A DNA stretch of 64,000 nt from Siphonodentalium dalli (GCA_032622095.1 CP136063.1:75119980-75183979); one strand, 5' to 3'. Positions 48,721 to 59,079 are shown, numbered from the stretch's first letter. The notes: generated from the letters alone by a model not told the origin. Translations and numbers: made by a program.

Positions 48721-48848
48721 TTTCGCAATTTCTAAAAATAGTGAAGTCACTGATAACTTCTAAACAATCATAAATATGTGGGGACAGTCACTGGATTCAC
48801 AATGAGCCGTCAGGAATTGATACATAGCCATATGTTTGTTGAGCTATA

Positions 48849-49167
48849 TGTGACCCGCCATATTAAATCCAGTCGAAAGTCGGGATTTTTTTACCCTGTG
48901 CCAATGCATTCTCTTATATATGCGAGTCGACCATAGTTCGCCTCGCATATATAAGAGAATGCATTGGCCTAACAATTTTTTTTTATTTTATGTCCTAAAA
49001 ATTGTAAGAAACGTTTATTTTTAAAAAAATGATAAAAAATTGTTAGGCCAATGCATTCTCTTATATATGCGAGGCGACCTATGGTCGACTCGCATATATA
49101 AGAGAATGCATTGGCACAGGGTAAAAAAAATCCCGACTTACGACTGGATTTGATATGGCGGGTCACA
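48849..49167. mobile_element. Palindrome-bearing MITE, family A copy 5 (short form)
   Basis: 319 bp with TGTGACCCGCC ends and TATA on both flanks. Both palindromes are present (one has GTTCG for GGTCG), but most of the internal spacer is deleted. Confidence 0.9.
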
Positions 49168-49557
49168 TATACATGTGAAGAAAACGACGAATTCTCACTT
49201 TGACGTCAAATACATTGTCGCCATTACGACTATGTGAGCTGAATAATTTACCGACTGAGACGTCATTCGATAACTAATTTCGCAACTGTATATAAATAGT
49301 CAAGTTCTAAGTTTAGTTTCAAGTTTATTAACATCTCTCCTTATCAAAATGCTATATGATACAAATAATAGCATGTGAAGATATTCATCAACTCATGAGC
49401 TGGGATGCAAAATATGTAGTCGTGTTTGCGAATTACATGTGGTTTCAATTACAATCAAGATACAAGAAACACGATGTTATTGCAATTACACCGCAATGGG
49501 CAGTTGCAAACATATAACATACACATAATATAAAACATACATGTACATTCTTAAAAC

Positions 49558-49805
49558 AATAGGTACTATTGAGTACCTATGTAGGTACCTGTGTCCCGTG
49601 GTGAGTACCCTAAATATAAGTCCTCTCGAGTACTTTAGGTACTCCGGTTTAGGTACTCTGGAATACCTATCCAGATATTCTATTGGTACTTTGGAGTACC
49701 TAATATTTAGGTACTCCAGTTTAGGTATTCTGGAGTACCTATCCATGTGCTCTGTGGTACCTGTCTATGTACCATGAAGTACCTAAAATTTAGGTACTCT
49801 GAATA
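49558..49805. repeat. Cluster of AGGTACTC/GAGTACCT inverted motifs
   Basis: More than a dozen GGTACT, GGTACC or GAGTACC motifs alternate in orientation over 250 bp, many pairing into short palindromes such as GGTACTTTGGAGTACC. A ~28-30-bp degenerate periodicity is visible. Not coding. Confidence 0.8.
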
Positions 49806-49849
49806 ACTTAAATGTATGTACTCTGGAATGATGCCACGGAGTTTAAACG

Positions 49850-50010
49850 TCGAATTAAGTACAAAATCCCAATCGAGGTTCTTCGAGATCATGTTATCAG
49901 TTACATGGACTCCCTTGCACAGTGCAAAATTAAATAATCCGCATAATATTACTTTTAAGTATAGAACCTCGATCGTGTTTTTGTACTTAATTCAAGGTTT
50001 AATACCTCGA
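49850..50010. mobile_element. Small foldback repeat
   Basis: GAATTAAGTACAAAATCC near 49852 and GTTTTTGTACTTAATTC near 49977 are inverted, as are the adjacent ATCGAGGTTCTT and AGAACCTCGAT. The arms are about 30 bp, about 90 bp apart. Confidence 0.6.
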
Positions 50011-50089
50011 TTCCAGGATGCCCCTGCCCTGTTCCATATATAAATGAAATGAAGTCTGAATTGTTTTTATTCGTGTGTAATTAAAATAA

Positions 50090-50930
50090 ACATTATAAAT
50101 CAAACATCTTAAAGAGATCTGGATTCACCACCAATAGATCTATAACAGCCCGATAAATCGCAAAACAACTGTGTGATAATTATCAGATATATTTGTATGC
50201 GTTGGCACTAATGGGATTGAACCGTATAAACATTGTAAATCAGACATCTTAAACAGGTCTGGGTCAGGATTCCCCTGACCTGTTCCCTGCACGTGGAGTA
50301 AAATTTGTCTGAATGTCTGAAACAATCGGCCAAATGTCTTAATTGTGTAATTAAATTAAACATTATAAATCAGACATCTTAAACAGTTATGGGTGAACCA
50401 CCTATCGATCTATAACAGCACGGTCGGGGTAAAATAGACCGATCGGTCTTTCACAGCCAGCGTGCATACATGTATGGGATAGAAGGAGCAACCTTTGCGA
50501 TAAATCGCAAACAACTGTGTGATAAATAGCAGATAAATCAGACATCTTAAACAGTTATGGGTGAACCACCTATCGATCTATAACAGCACGGTCGGGGTAA
50601 AATAGACCGATCGGTCTTTCACAGCCAGCGTGCATACATGTATGGGATAGAAGGAGCAACCTTTGCGATAAATCGCAAACAACTGTGTAATAAATAGCAG
50701 ATATATTTGTATGCGTTGGCACTAATGGGTTTGAACAAAATTATCATTATAATTCCGACATCTTAAAGAGGTATGGGTGAACCACCAATCGATCTCTATA
50801 TAATAGTCCGGTCGGGCTAAAATAGACCCATCTGTCCTTCACAGCCAGCATGCATGTGGGATAAGGGGAGCAAACCTATGCGATAAAACACCAAACAACT
50901 TAGCGATAAATCACAAACATCTTTGGAATT
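50090..50930 (+). repeat. ~168-bp tandem repeat, family S copy 2
   Basis: CAGACATCTTAAACAG starts at 50371 and 50539, exactly 168 bp apart, and the two units are almost identical. More diverged units flank them at about 50100-50280 and 50740-50920. Units carry ACCGATCGGTCTTTCACAGC and TTTGCGATAAATCGCAAA. Opposite in orientation to 37070-38640. Confidence 0.9.
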
Positions 50931-51335
50931 TGAAAAGGGTCGCCATAAACAGCCAAAAGTGTCACTTGATGAAAGAATTTGTAGGAAACGTAACATAGAG
51001 GTTGAGAATGAACAACACTTCCTTGTGTGCTGCAACACATATGATAAGATGCGTAAACACTTATTTTATGAGATAGGGATGACGAGTGATAAATTGATTG
51101 TATTGAATGATGGCCAAAAATTCCAATACATAATGCAAAACAACGAGCCCAATAAATGCAACATAATCTGCAACATGGTCTGGACATTTTATAAAGAAAG
51201 GTCAAATTATACTGATTTAATTATGAAATAGTTACTATAGTATATATATTATGTTGAATCATAATTGTTGTCATTGTTATTATTATTTGTTATTTTGTCG
51301 GACGTTTTGTGTCATTAAACTATCTATCTATACGG
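50923..51335 (+). pseudogene. LINE reverse-transcriptase tail and 3' end
   Basis: An open frame to 51231 contains DERICRKRNIEVENEQHFLV then CNTYDKMRKHLFYE, the conserved Cys/His tail of a non-LTR retrotransposon polymerase ORF. About 100 bp of AT-rich sequence then ends in a short CTAT repeat (about 51320-51333), consistent with a LINE 3' end. It lacks the polymerase. Confidence 0.75.
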
Positions 51336-51393
51336 TTCCACCCCATATCAGCGTTTGAAAATACGATACGTTAACGAGCTCAGGATAATGATG

Positions 51394-51432
51394 GTAGCCC
51401 AGTGGTTGGAGTGTCGGACTTGTAATAAGGAT
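51394..51432 (+). repeat. tRNA-like A-box fragment, probable SINE head
   Basis: TAGCCCAGTGGTTGGAGTG followed by TCGGACTTGTAAT resembles the D-arm and anticodon part of a tRNA-derived SINE. No T-arm or B box follows, so it is not a functional tRNA gene. Confidence 0.5.
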
Positions 51433-51473
51433 TAACTGTCATGTGGACTGTTTTTATGGAGATGTAACCGTGA

Positions 51474-51536
51474 GGTAAGTGGACATAACTTGTGTAAAAC
51501 CCGAAGGGTTTTACATACAAGTTATGACCACTTACC
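51474..51536. repeat. 63-bp near-perfect hairpin
   Basis: Arms GGTAAGTGG...GTAAAACCC and GGGTTTTAC...CCACTTACC pair over about 29 bp with one mismatch and a 2-base bulge around a GAA loop. It is a single copy in the window as far as I can see, and lies between a SINE-like head and a LINE remnant. Confidence 0.85.
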
Positions 51537-51599
51537 ACAAAAAATTTCGGTCCAGCGCGAACACTCATTGGAGGGGTGCAATGGCATTTCCCTAACATG

Positions 51600-51860
51600 G
51601 GAGTTTGGTCTGGTTCAAGCGGTTGAAGTTGAACATTTCAAGGTGGACACCCTTACGAAGATTGCCCTCCAGTCACGTCCCTGTCGACGATCAAGACATA
51701 GTAGAGAGGTACTCACCAACCACGGCATCCCCACGTTGTATACTTCAAGTTCGTATAGCGCAACATCTGTGTTTGCCCATGAGCCTGTTTCAATAGGCAA
51801 TTTATGATTTCTAGACATGAATTTCATAAGTAGCATGCCACATGTTTGTGTAAGTATCAC
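51600..51860 (-). pseudogene. Short LINE-like coding remnant
   Basis: The minus strand encodes LLMKFMSRNHKLPIETGSW, closely matching LLKFRTRNHHLPIESGVW in the LINE tail at 27.3 kb. The flanking frame is not recognisable, so only a small piece survives. Confidence 0.6.
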
Positions 51861-52035
51861 ACTATGTGAAAATATCGAACTGCACGAATCGCTGCATGAT
51901 GCTGAAATAACCCGTTCTGTACTAAATCAGTTATAAAAGTATACATTGCAATGGTATAGTATATATCCATCTAAGGGGGTGTTAATCAGTTAATGAAATG
52001 TACGCAAGGCGACAGCCAGACGAAGAATTCGTATT

Positions 52036-52521
52036 CTTAAAGGTACTCAATCCGAACAGAGGGTCCCCATCTCGACAGATTCCAACAACAACAATCCGAT
52101 CAGAGGGTCCTATGTTACTATTTCTTTGGCTTTGGGGGTAAAAAATATTTGATTCGAGTCGAGGAACCCATCAAACAAAGCTCAGAGTTATTAGATATTG
52201 ATTTTTGAAATTTGTTATGTTCTCGAGATGAGTACTAATAATTGCCGTCAATTTCGTATCCTGCTCGAGATTTGTACATTAAAACTCTATTCAGACAAGG
52301 ATGGATAACTCTAAAATCAAGTGGTAATAATAACGCAATTTTGCCTGAGATCTGGGCCAGAAAGTATTCCCGATAATGAAAAATAATAGATTTCTAAAAT
52401 CGATATCTAACAAATCTGAGCTTTGATGGGTGACTTCCTCGACTCGAATCAAATATTTTTGACCCCCGAAGCCATTGAAATAGTAATTGAGAGGAGTTTT
52501 ATCGGATTGAGTACCTTTAAG
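52036..52521. mobile_element. Foldback element, family F copy 1
   Basis: Inverted ends CTTAAAGGTACTCAATCCGA and its complement at 52502-52521. Inner arms share TATTTGATTCGAGTCGAGG. Copies are at 17052-17501 and, partially, 33285-33420. No gene. Confidence 0.8.
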
Positions 52522-53278
52522 TGTAAATGTTCAGATAATAATTCCAATAAAACGGATGGCCATTTGTCTAATTTAGTACATGAACATGGCTAACTACCAG
52601 CGACGTGGCTGGAGAGCCTGCGTTGGGGGTTCCGCCTTGTAATTATCAATTTTACCCGCCACCATATATAATTTTGAAATCTGAACCTGAAAACTGCACA
52701 ATTCTAGCACCCGTAGACAGGCCTCAAGCTCCCCAAATGTTGGGAATTTTCAACCTGACACCACCCTAATGTTGGAGGATTTTCAACTGTTTTCAGTCAT
52801 TTCGGTCCCAAAATTTGTCCAAAAAAAAGGAAAATATGTGACTGTTTGTTTAAAATCAATAAGTTCCCCACTAATATACTGGTTGGAAAATAAAAATACG
52901 AGGAATGTGTTAAATGTCCAACTACTGTTGTGAAATTTCCAACCGAATTTTGACCAAAGTTTGACCAAATCCCCCATGCATGTCGATATGTCCCGGGGAA
53001 CTACTCGTCAATGAGTACTTAGTAAAAAAAACAATTAGTACCTGGAACAATGGACAGTATGGGCGAACGAATCGTCCATCTGAATCGTAGCTGGCGTCGT
53101 CACCAGCTGTCAATACGGTATTAACACAGATAGTACCCAAGCCATGCTTCGGATTAAATTGGTCCCCTCTCCCTGACAAGTAATTATTGGATGTGTGTGT
53201 TGAATGACGTTTTACGAAAATAATGCCAGGGTCAATGGAAGAGTGATTGGACACTAGGGACCAGTATGGCTTGGCCAA
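52522..53278. other. No gene supported
   Basis: AT-rich. A minus-strand frame at 52922-53338 runs partly into the neighbouring foldback element and has no recognisable domain. Confidence 0.4.
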
Positions 53279-53800
53279 GATGATGACATGAATCTCAACT
53301 CTGGCTACGTCCGTAGGTATCGTATTGCACCTTTTCAAGGGACGTTCTGACGGAGAACTTCCGAACTTTATAACATTCCAAAAAGTAATGCCGTTAATAA
53401 TATATATCTTAGTTAATACCTGTTTCTTAATGTAATTTACAGTTTGTGAAGGCCCCAGCTCGAGATTGTCTGATTTATGCGACTCTTGTGAACCGATTTC
53501 ACTCGGCGTTGCTTACAATCATGAAATGTATCCCGAGCAAGTAAACCAATATTTATATATCGCGAAATCTGCTCACAAAATCGCATAAATCATGAAATCT
53601 CGAGCTGCAACTTTCGTTAACTGTAAAATACATTATTATGGAACGTATATTAACTAAAGTATATATATATATAGTCCCTGCGTTATTGTTCAATGTTATA
53701 AAGTTCCCCGTCTGAACTTTAAGTTCACATGCATGTTTGAACTGGTGGAATATTATCTCTACATGGGTGTATCCAGAGTAGAGATTCGTGGCATTAAATG
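53279..53800. mobile_element. Long foldback element, family G copy 2
   Basis: Inverted arms of about 210 bp (left from GACATGAATCTCAACTCTGG, right ending AGAGATTCGTGGCATTAA) around a short centre. Homologous to 25709-26232. Confidence 0.8.
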
Positions 53801-53839
53801 CACGAATGGCCTTCACGGTGGGTATGGAGTTAAAATAGT

Positions 53840-54115
53840 CACAACCGTTAAAACAGACCAAATATTAAAATATAGACATATTTTGTTCTTATACCAATAA
53901 TAAATATCACGTAAATAGTATGTTATTGTCAAGTTCGTATGGTGTGTTATGTAAACAAAGGCCAGGTTCTGTAACGTTTTTGGCTTTTGTTCACATAACA
54001 AAGCGCACACACTTGACAATAAGATATTATATTATTTGCGCGATATTTAGTATTGGTATAAGAACAAATTATGTCTATACTTTAATATTCTTTCTGTTTA
54101 TGGCGATTTTAACGG
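53840..54115. mobile_element. Foldback element beside family A copy 6
   Basis: Positions 53860-53945 and 54000-54095 are imperfect inverted copies (TTTTGTTCTTATACCAATA against TATTGGTATAAGAACAAAT). A one-arm relative lies at 39640-39740. Confidence 0.7.
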
Positions 54116-54126
54116 ATGTGACTATT

Positions 54127-54572
54127 TGTGACCCGCCATATCAAATCCAGTCGTAAGTCGGGATTTTTTTACCCTGTGCCAATGCATTCTTATATATGCG
54201 AGTCGACCATAGGTCGCCTCGCATATATAAGAGAATGCATTGGCCTAACAATTTTTTACAATTTTAATAATTTTTTTAACAATTTTATAATTTCATCCAT
54301 ACAGAGCCCCAGACAAACATGAGCAGACGACAGTCTTCTATATGCTTCTATATATGTGTGGGGCTCCCTGCAGGGTAATGGATGTTTTTTATTTTATGTC
54401 CTAAATATTGTAAGAAACATTTATTTAAAAAAAATGATAAAAAAATGTTAGGCCAATGCATTCTCTTATATATGCGAGGCGACATATGGTCGACTCGCAT
54501 ATATAAGAGAATGCATTGGCACAGGGTAAAAACAATTCCGACTTACGACTGGATTTGATATGGCGGGTCACA
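54127..54572. mobile_element. Palindrome-bearing MITE, family A copy 6
   Basis: 446 bp with TGTGACCCGCC ends. Flanks are TT on both sides rather than TA. The first palindrome lacks two bases in its stem (CATTCTTATATATG); the second has GACATATGGTCG. The spacer orientation is as in copy 1. Confidence 0.9.
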
Positions 54573-54749
54573 TTTTAACAGCAATACCCACTACGAGGCC
54601 ATCCGTGCCTTTAATCGAGGCCAGACTCCGGACATTAAGTGACTTAAAGCACAATCTTAAAATATACACACAGATAAATTACTTATATACAAAGGACATA
54701 TGTTTGAGATAAATTTGGATACATAAAAATAGACGAATGTTTTTATTTA

Positions 54750-54945
54750 TTTATTTTCACCTACAGTGAAGTACATTATCAAGGGACATATAATAAATAA
54801 GAAATATATTCCCCCGTGTTATTTTTTCGACTTTATAAGGTTCCCTGTCAAACCTTCAAAAAGTTCCAAGGTTTTGTACTGGTGGAATATGATCTCTACG
54901 GGCTTTAGCCAGAGTAGAGATTCATGGTATGATCTACTTTCGTCG
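54750..54945. mobile_element. Half of foldback family G
   Basis: Matches the right arm of 25709-26232 from CACCTACAGTGAAGT to CCAGAGTAGAGATTCATGG. The other arm is missing. Confidence 0.75.
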
Positions 54946-55067
54946 GAGTATATAAAGCACACGGTGCTTTACGACTTATAATGCACCTGAGAGTAGAGTT
55001 AACCGCTGATGCAATGTACATACCATTCATTTAATTATTTCCCCACAGACTTAACAGACCGATGAGA

Positions 55068-55549
55068 ATGGCTCCATACACGTCGATGTGACGATGCTTC
55101 GTTTCACCAATTAGGAACAATTGATAAAAATGCCAATGCATTATCTTATATATGCAAGTCGACCATAGGTCGCCTCGCATATATAAGAGAATGCATTGGC
55201 TTAACAAAATATTGTTTTTATAATTGTTAAAAAAAATGTAAGAAAAAATAATAAAAAAATGATAAAAAATTGTTAGAGAAAATAAGAAATAATGAGAATA
55301 ATTGTTAAAGAATGTAAGAAAAATGAGAAAAATTGATAAAGAATGTAAAAAAAATTTATGAAAAAAAATATTCAAAAAATAGTTAGGCCAATGCATTCTC
55401 TTATATATGCGAGGCGACCTATGGTCGACTCGCATATATAAGATAATGCATTGGCACATGGTCTTTAATGTTGCGCCAGCGCAACGCCCGCCATGGCTCC
55501 ATACACGTCGATGTGGCGATGCTTCGTTTCACCAATTAGGAACAATTGA
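55068..55549. mobile_element. Palindrome module (family C) between 57-bp direct repeats
   Basis: Palindromes at 55133-55199 and 55388-55454 surround a spacer built from imperfect repeats of ATTGTTAAAGAATGTAAGAA. The right side continues CACATGGTCTTTAATGTTGCG as in the TTAA-flanked copy at 60.0 kb, but stops before a TTAA. A 57-bp segment (55068-55124 and 55493-55549, starting ATGGCTCCATACACGTCG) flanks it as a direct repeat with one difference. It lies about 500 bp upstream of the Ras-GRF start codon. Confidence 0.85.
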
Positions 55550-56044
55550 GAGAAAGCTAGCGATTGTCAAATGGCTTGTATGAGACATCGATAGAACAGA
55601 GTATCGGCCACGGCTGGTATATACAGGGACCGACGACGCATTCAGCGAAGTCTGTCATTCCCACACGGTATAGTGCTGGAGACAGGACTAGCGATACACA
55701 CCTGTTTATCGCGCCGGAGGATCTTCGGGCATCGGTGTTTAGCGTCGGAATGTTTCCAAGATTGGATTTTTTTTCTTGTTCAAATTCTTAGAATAGAATT
55801 CTATTTTGTTTATATTCTCTTTTCGCTATTTTTTTGGATCGTTTGGTGATTGAAAGATTGATTTTTGAGATGTGTAGAATCACAGCTCTTTTGTCCTGCT
55901 TCATGTTCTGTATTTAAAGGACATAGTCGAATGTGAATTGGAAACTTCGTTATATGTTACTGTTCTAATGTTCTTGTTCTTTGACGTAACAAGGAAGCTG
56001 TATTTTAATTAGTGTGTGTTCTTCGATTATTTGGAACATAAACG
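55550..56044 (+). promoter_or_regulatory. Presumed promoter/5' UTR of the Ras-GRF gene
   Basis: Non-repetitive sequence immediately upstream of the first coding exon. TGACGTAA at 55982-55989 resembles a cAMP-response element half-site variant. The start codon context AACGATGC has A at -3. I cannot place the transcription start. Sequence shows no TATA box that I would trust. Confidence 0.4.
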
Positions 56045-56314
56045 ATGCAGAAGTCAATCCGATTTACAGATTATCAGCTTCTCTACCTTGCGCAGAAAGC
56101 CAAACACGAAAACACTATCAACGGATATCTTTACAAGAAAAGTTCGGATACCGGGAAGTGGCAGCTACGATGGTTCGCTCTCTATCAAAACTTGTTGTTT
56201 TATTTCGACAATGAAAATTCCAGCAAACCATCTGGATTAGCGCTACTGGAAGGAAGCTACTGTGATCGAATATTCACGCAAGCCAATGTAAAAACCAGAG
56301 ATATCGATAAACAG
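56045..56314 (+). CDS. RASGRF: Ras-GRF guanine nucleotide exchange factor, first coding exon (partial gene)
   Basis: Encodes 90 residues starting MQKSIRFTDY and ending DIDKQ, followed by the consensus donor CAG|GTAAGC (phase 0). From residue 23 the pattern NTINGYLYKKSSDTGKWQLR, then WFALYQNLLFYF, then PSGLALLEGSYCDR is the N-terminal part of the first PH domain of Ras-GRF1/2 proteins, which also begin MQK and have an exon junction around KQ-YFTV as I recall the family. These proteins activate Ras (and Rac through a DH domain) in response to calcium/calmodulin; the N-terminal PH domain helps membrane targeting. Downstream coiled-coil, IQ, DH, second PH and CDC25 domains are not in this window, so intron 1 exceeds 7.6 kb. 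Orthology to a single vertebrate gene cannot be decided. Confidence 0.9.
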
Positions 56315-56340
56315 GTAAGCTAGTAACATGCAGGTAAGCT
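56312..56340 (+). promoter_or_regulatory. Tandemly duplicated splice donor
   Basis: CAGGTAAGCTAGT occurs twice, with GTAAGC at 56315 and 56334, 19 bp apart. Using the first keeps the Ras-GRF frame; using the second would add 19 bases and put an in-frame TAG right after the exon. Both match the donor consensus well. Confidence 0.75.
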
Positions 56341-56364
56341 AGTTCAAATGCTATACCCAATCTT

Positions 56365-56670
56365 GGTGGGGGCCCCGGTGGCACAGTTGGAAAGGTGCAT
56401 GGAGATGTATACCAACATAAGTTGTCCATCAGCGATGGCGACTATATAATTATATGGTTCGTTCGCGACAAGCGCGGCTTTGTTGTCCACGCGCAGGGAA
56501 TGTATCCATATTCGTGTATCTGGGGCATGTTTGTCATTTGCTTTTCGATTGTCGGTGCTTTCTACGTGCAGTTGTTATTTCCCGCTGACATTAACCCTCT
56601 GTGTGGTTTTCTTCCAATCTTAGAAATCCTATTGCCCAGCGACTGAATCAACGACAAACTCCAATGAAGA
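56365..56670 (+). repeat. SINE-like element in intron 1
   Basis: Starts with CCCCGGTGGCACAGTTGGAA, a tRNA-like A-box region. Its body aligns with 30450-30550 (GTGTATCTGGG, TTTGTCATTTGCTTT), and the tail TTGCCCAGCGACTGAATC matches other copies. Confidence 0.65.
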
Positions 56671-56733
56671 GATAATCTCAACTATGCCCTGGTCAGCTGG
56701 TCCTGTTAAAAACAAGGCCCGGAGATTCTTTAA

Positions 56734-56912
56734 CCCTTTAATGACGGGAGCAGCGCTGGTGCAGCATTAAATACCATGTGCCAGTGCATTTTCAAATATA
56801 TGCTAGTCTCCCATAAGATGAATGTAATATTGTTTGGCCAATGCATTCTCTTATATATGCGAGGCACCCTATGGGCGACTCGCATATATAAGAGAATGCA
56901 TTGGCACATGGT
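56734..56912. mobile_element. piggyBac-like MITE, family C, truncated
   Basis: Left TTAA (56730-56733) then CCCTTTAATGACGGGAGC and TACCATGTGCC. A degenerate first palindrome is followed by a good one at 56838-56904 whose inner stem is CACCC/GGGCG instead of CGACC/GGTCG. The right end after GGCACATGG is missing. Confidence 0.75.
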
Positions 56913-57268
56913 TTTACCAAAATGTCAGGAAGCTACAGTCATGGAGGGATTAATGGGGGTGTCCACATACTATGGATTTACAATTGCAACCCATCGGTTG
57001 AAGACTAAATGTTCCCGAACTCCAAAATGTTCAACTGATGCCAATCCCTTCCGAAGTAGGATATAGCCAAATCTCGGTTTTACACTTTGAATTTTAAATA
57101 CTTGTTGCAGGGACCAGCATGCATAGAGAGCGGCCTGTGAGACATCTGCTCCCTAAAATGTGCAATTACCCCCCCCCCCCCTATTTTTTGTCCTAGTGAG
57201 AAGTTACCAGTATGCATATTTCAAAACAACATTTTTTACTTGTATGTACTGATTATAATGAGTAAGTA
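56913..57268. other. No gene seen
   Basis: Intronic-type AT-rich DNA with a C-run at about 57169-57181. Confidence 0.5.
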
Positions 57269-57462
57269 CAGTAATGCCCAAACTAATTGACCACTTAACC
57301 ACAGCAGAATTATGGGTAATTTTTCAGGATTTAGTCGGAAATATGGCTTGTTGCCATTCATCGGAAATGATGAATGGCAACAAGCCATATTTCCGACTAA
57401 ATCCTGAAAAATTACCCATAATTCTGCTGTGGTTAAGTGGTCAATTACTGTGGGCATTACTG
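57269..57462. mobile_element. Foldback MITE, family D copy 2
   Basis: 194-bp near-perfect inverted repeat with CAGTAATGCCCA ends and TA on both sides. It sits in the centre of a palindromic target: ATAATGAGTAAGTA on the left mirrors TACTTACTCATTAT on the right. Confidence 0.92.
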
Positions 57463-58682
57463 TACTTACTCATTATAATGAGTTTTTCATAAATGGGCTC
57501 TTGTTTTGCATAATACTTGTTTGATCACACAAAGGTGATGCTAGAGAGTAAATCGAACTTCACCATTGGCCCCTGCGAATCGATTCGATGCGATTCGGAA
57601 TCTTCCGTCTGATTCGATTCAATTCGAAATCGGCTTCCCTGAATTTTATCGAATCTTTTCCACCAGGTGCATTCCCATTGTTTCTACAGACTCAGTACAG
57701 AGTACTCACCATTGTGCTAAAAACACCGCGAACGCGCGCACATATATACAGATAACACTGTCGCAAATGATCTATAGACCGACCGCCGTACCATTATAAG
57801 AATGACGTAAGCCAATCGGGACTCCGGTATTTCATGATGTGCATGTCACAAGGGAATTACAAACTCATTTAGCGAAAACCTGGCCGGTCTCCGCTCTGAA
57901 TACTGTCATAGGTCAATGAGTTCAGACTGATACCATTTAAATCGCATATTCCAGTTCACCGCACGAAAATAGTTTATCAACTATGAAATTTCGGAAGCAC
58001 TTTATAAAGAGTTAACCCCATCCACCACTAGTTGCATTCATTGATTCACATCCATCAGTATTTTGACTAAACCGAGCTTCATTCTATATTTAACTGCATT
58101 TATTGTTGCTTGTACATGTATATGGTAGCTTCGCATTGTTGTAAATGGGTCTATTGTGTACAAAACACAATAATATGGTCTTGTGGTACAATTTTACAAA
58201 ATCCATTATTCGGGTAGTGCATTGCAAGTTGCTTCCACACAATATAAAACAGGTTGTGGGGGCCAACGCGCGACGTCATGTGACCCGATTTAAACCAACC
58301 AACCAACGTCCTCGATTCGAGTTCCACATCGCGAATGCATGTATGAGTGTAAATATAGAGTCCATCGTGTATATGATCTACCATTTTAACAATAATCTCG
58401 ATTAATGTGTGCGCCTTTAAATACCAACTATTTTACTGCGAACTTTGGCGCCAAATTGTCCACACCGAGTTTATTATTTATCAAAAATGTTTATATGCAC
58501 AGTTGCTGTTAGCATCGTACACCGAGGAATGGACCCATGCTTACACTATAGTTAAGTAATCAACCTTTTCCGATAATTCATTAATGGGTAGCTTCATTCC
58601 AGTCAGATGTATTTTGTAAAAAAAAAAAAAAAATCGACATTAAACATCAATGCTGAACATGGCCATCTAAACGCTACCTTAA
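57463..58682. other. No gene; ATTCGATTC-rich stretch
   Basis: Positions 57575-57660 repeat GATTCGAT/GAATCGATTCGATGC-like words. Poly-A at about 58617-58634. Frames up to about 86 residues have no recognisable domain. Presumably Ras-GRF intron 1. Confidence 0.45.
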
Positions 58683-58934
58683 CCTTTCCTTGGCTGGAAC
58701 TTCTTGGAATTTTGCAAAAACTCTGTGCCAATGCATTCTCCTATATGTGCGAGTCTCCCATAAGGAGCCTCGCATATGTAAGAGAATACATTGGCATAAC
58801 AATATTTACCTTGAACTTGTAAGCCAGTGCATTCTCTTATATATGCGAAGCTCGCATATATAAGAGAATGCACTGGCAAAGGATATTCAAGATATTTAGT
58901 TTGCAGCACCAGCGCAACTCCCGCCACAAGAGGG
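58683..58934. mobile_element. piggyBac-like MITE, family C, diverged copy
   Basis: TTAA on both sides (58679-58682 and 58935-58938) with weakly matching ends CCTTTCCTTGGCTGG and, inverted, CCCTCTTGTGGCGGG. Palindromes at 58728-58794 and 58824-58876. The second has lost its inner stem but shows paired changes, CCAGTG at the left end and CACTGG at the right end. Confidence 0.8.
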
Positions 58935-59079
58935 TTAAAGCCACTTGGTTGTTTGAAGGACCAAATTGTGCTCGCTATCGTTACGTCACAGTCTGGTTCC
59001 AGGAACCAACATAGGTCGATAAATATGCTAAATATTTTTATACGGACTCTTTATGTCGCGGAAAGACTAATAATTCAAG
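58935..59079. other. No feature seen
   Basis: Short unique sequence between two repeats. Confidence 0.4.

Noticed and set aside
51394-51432. tRNA gene
   Set aside because: Only a D-arm-like part is present; no T-arm or acceptor pairing.
56014-56240. Two other plus-strand frames overlapping the Ras-GRF exon
   Set aside because: Only the frame starting at 56045 gives the PH-domain pattern and ends at a phase-0 donor.
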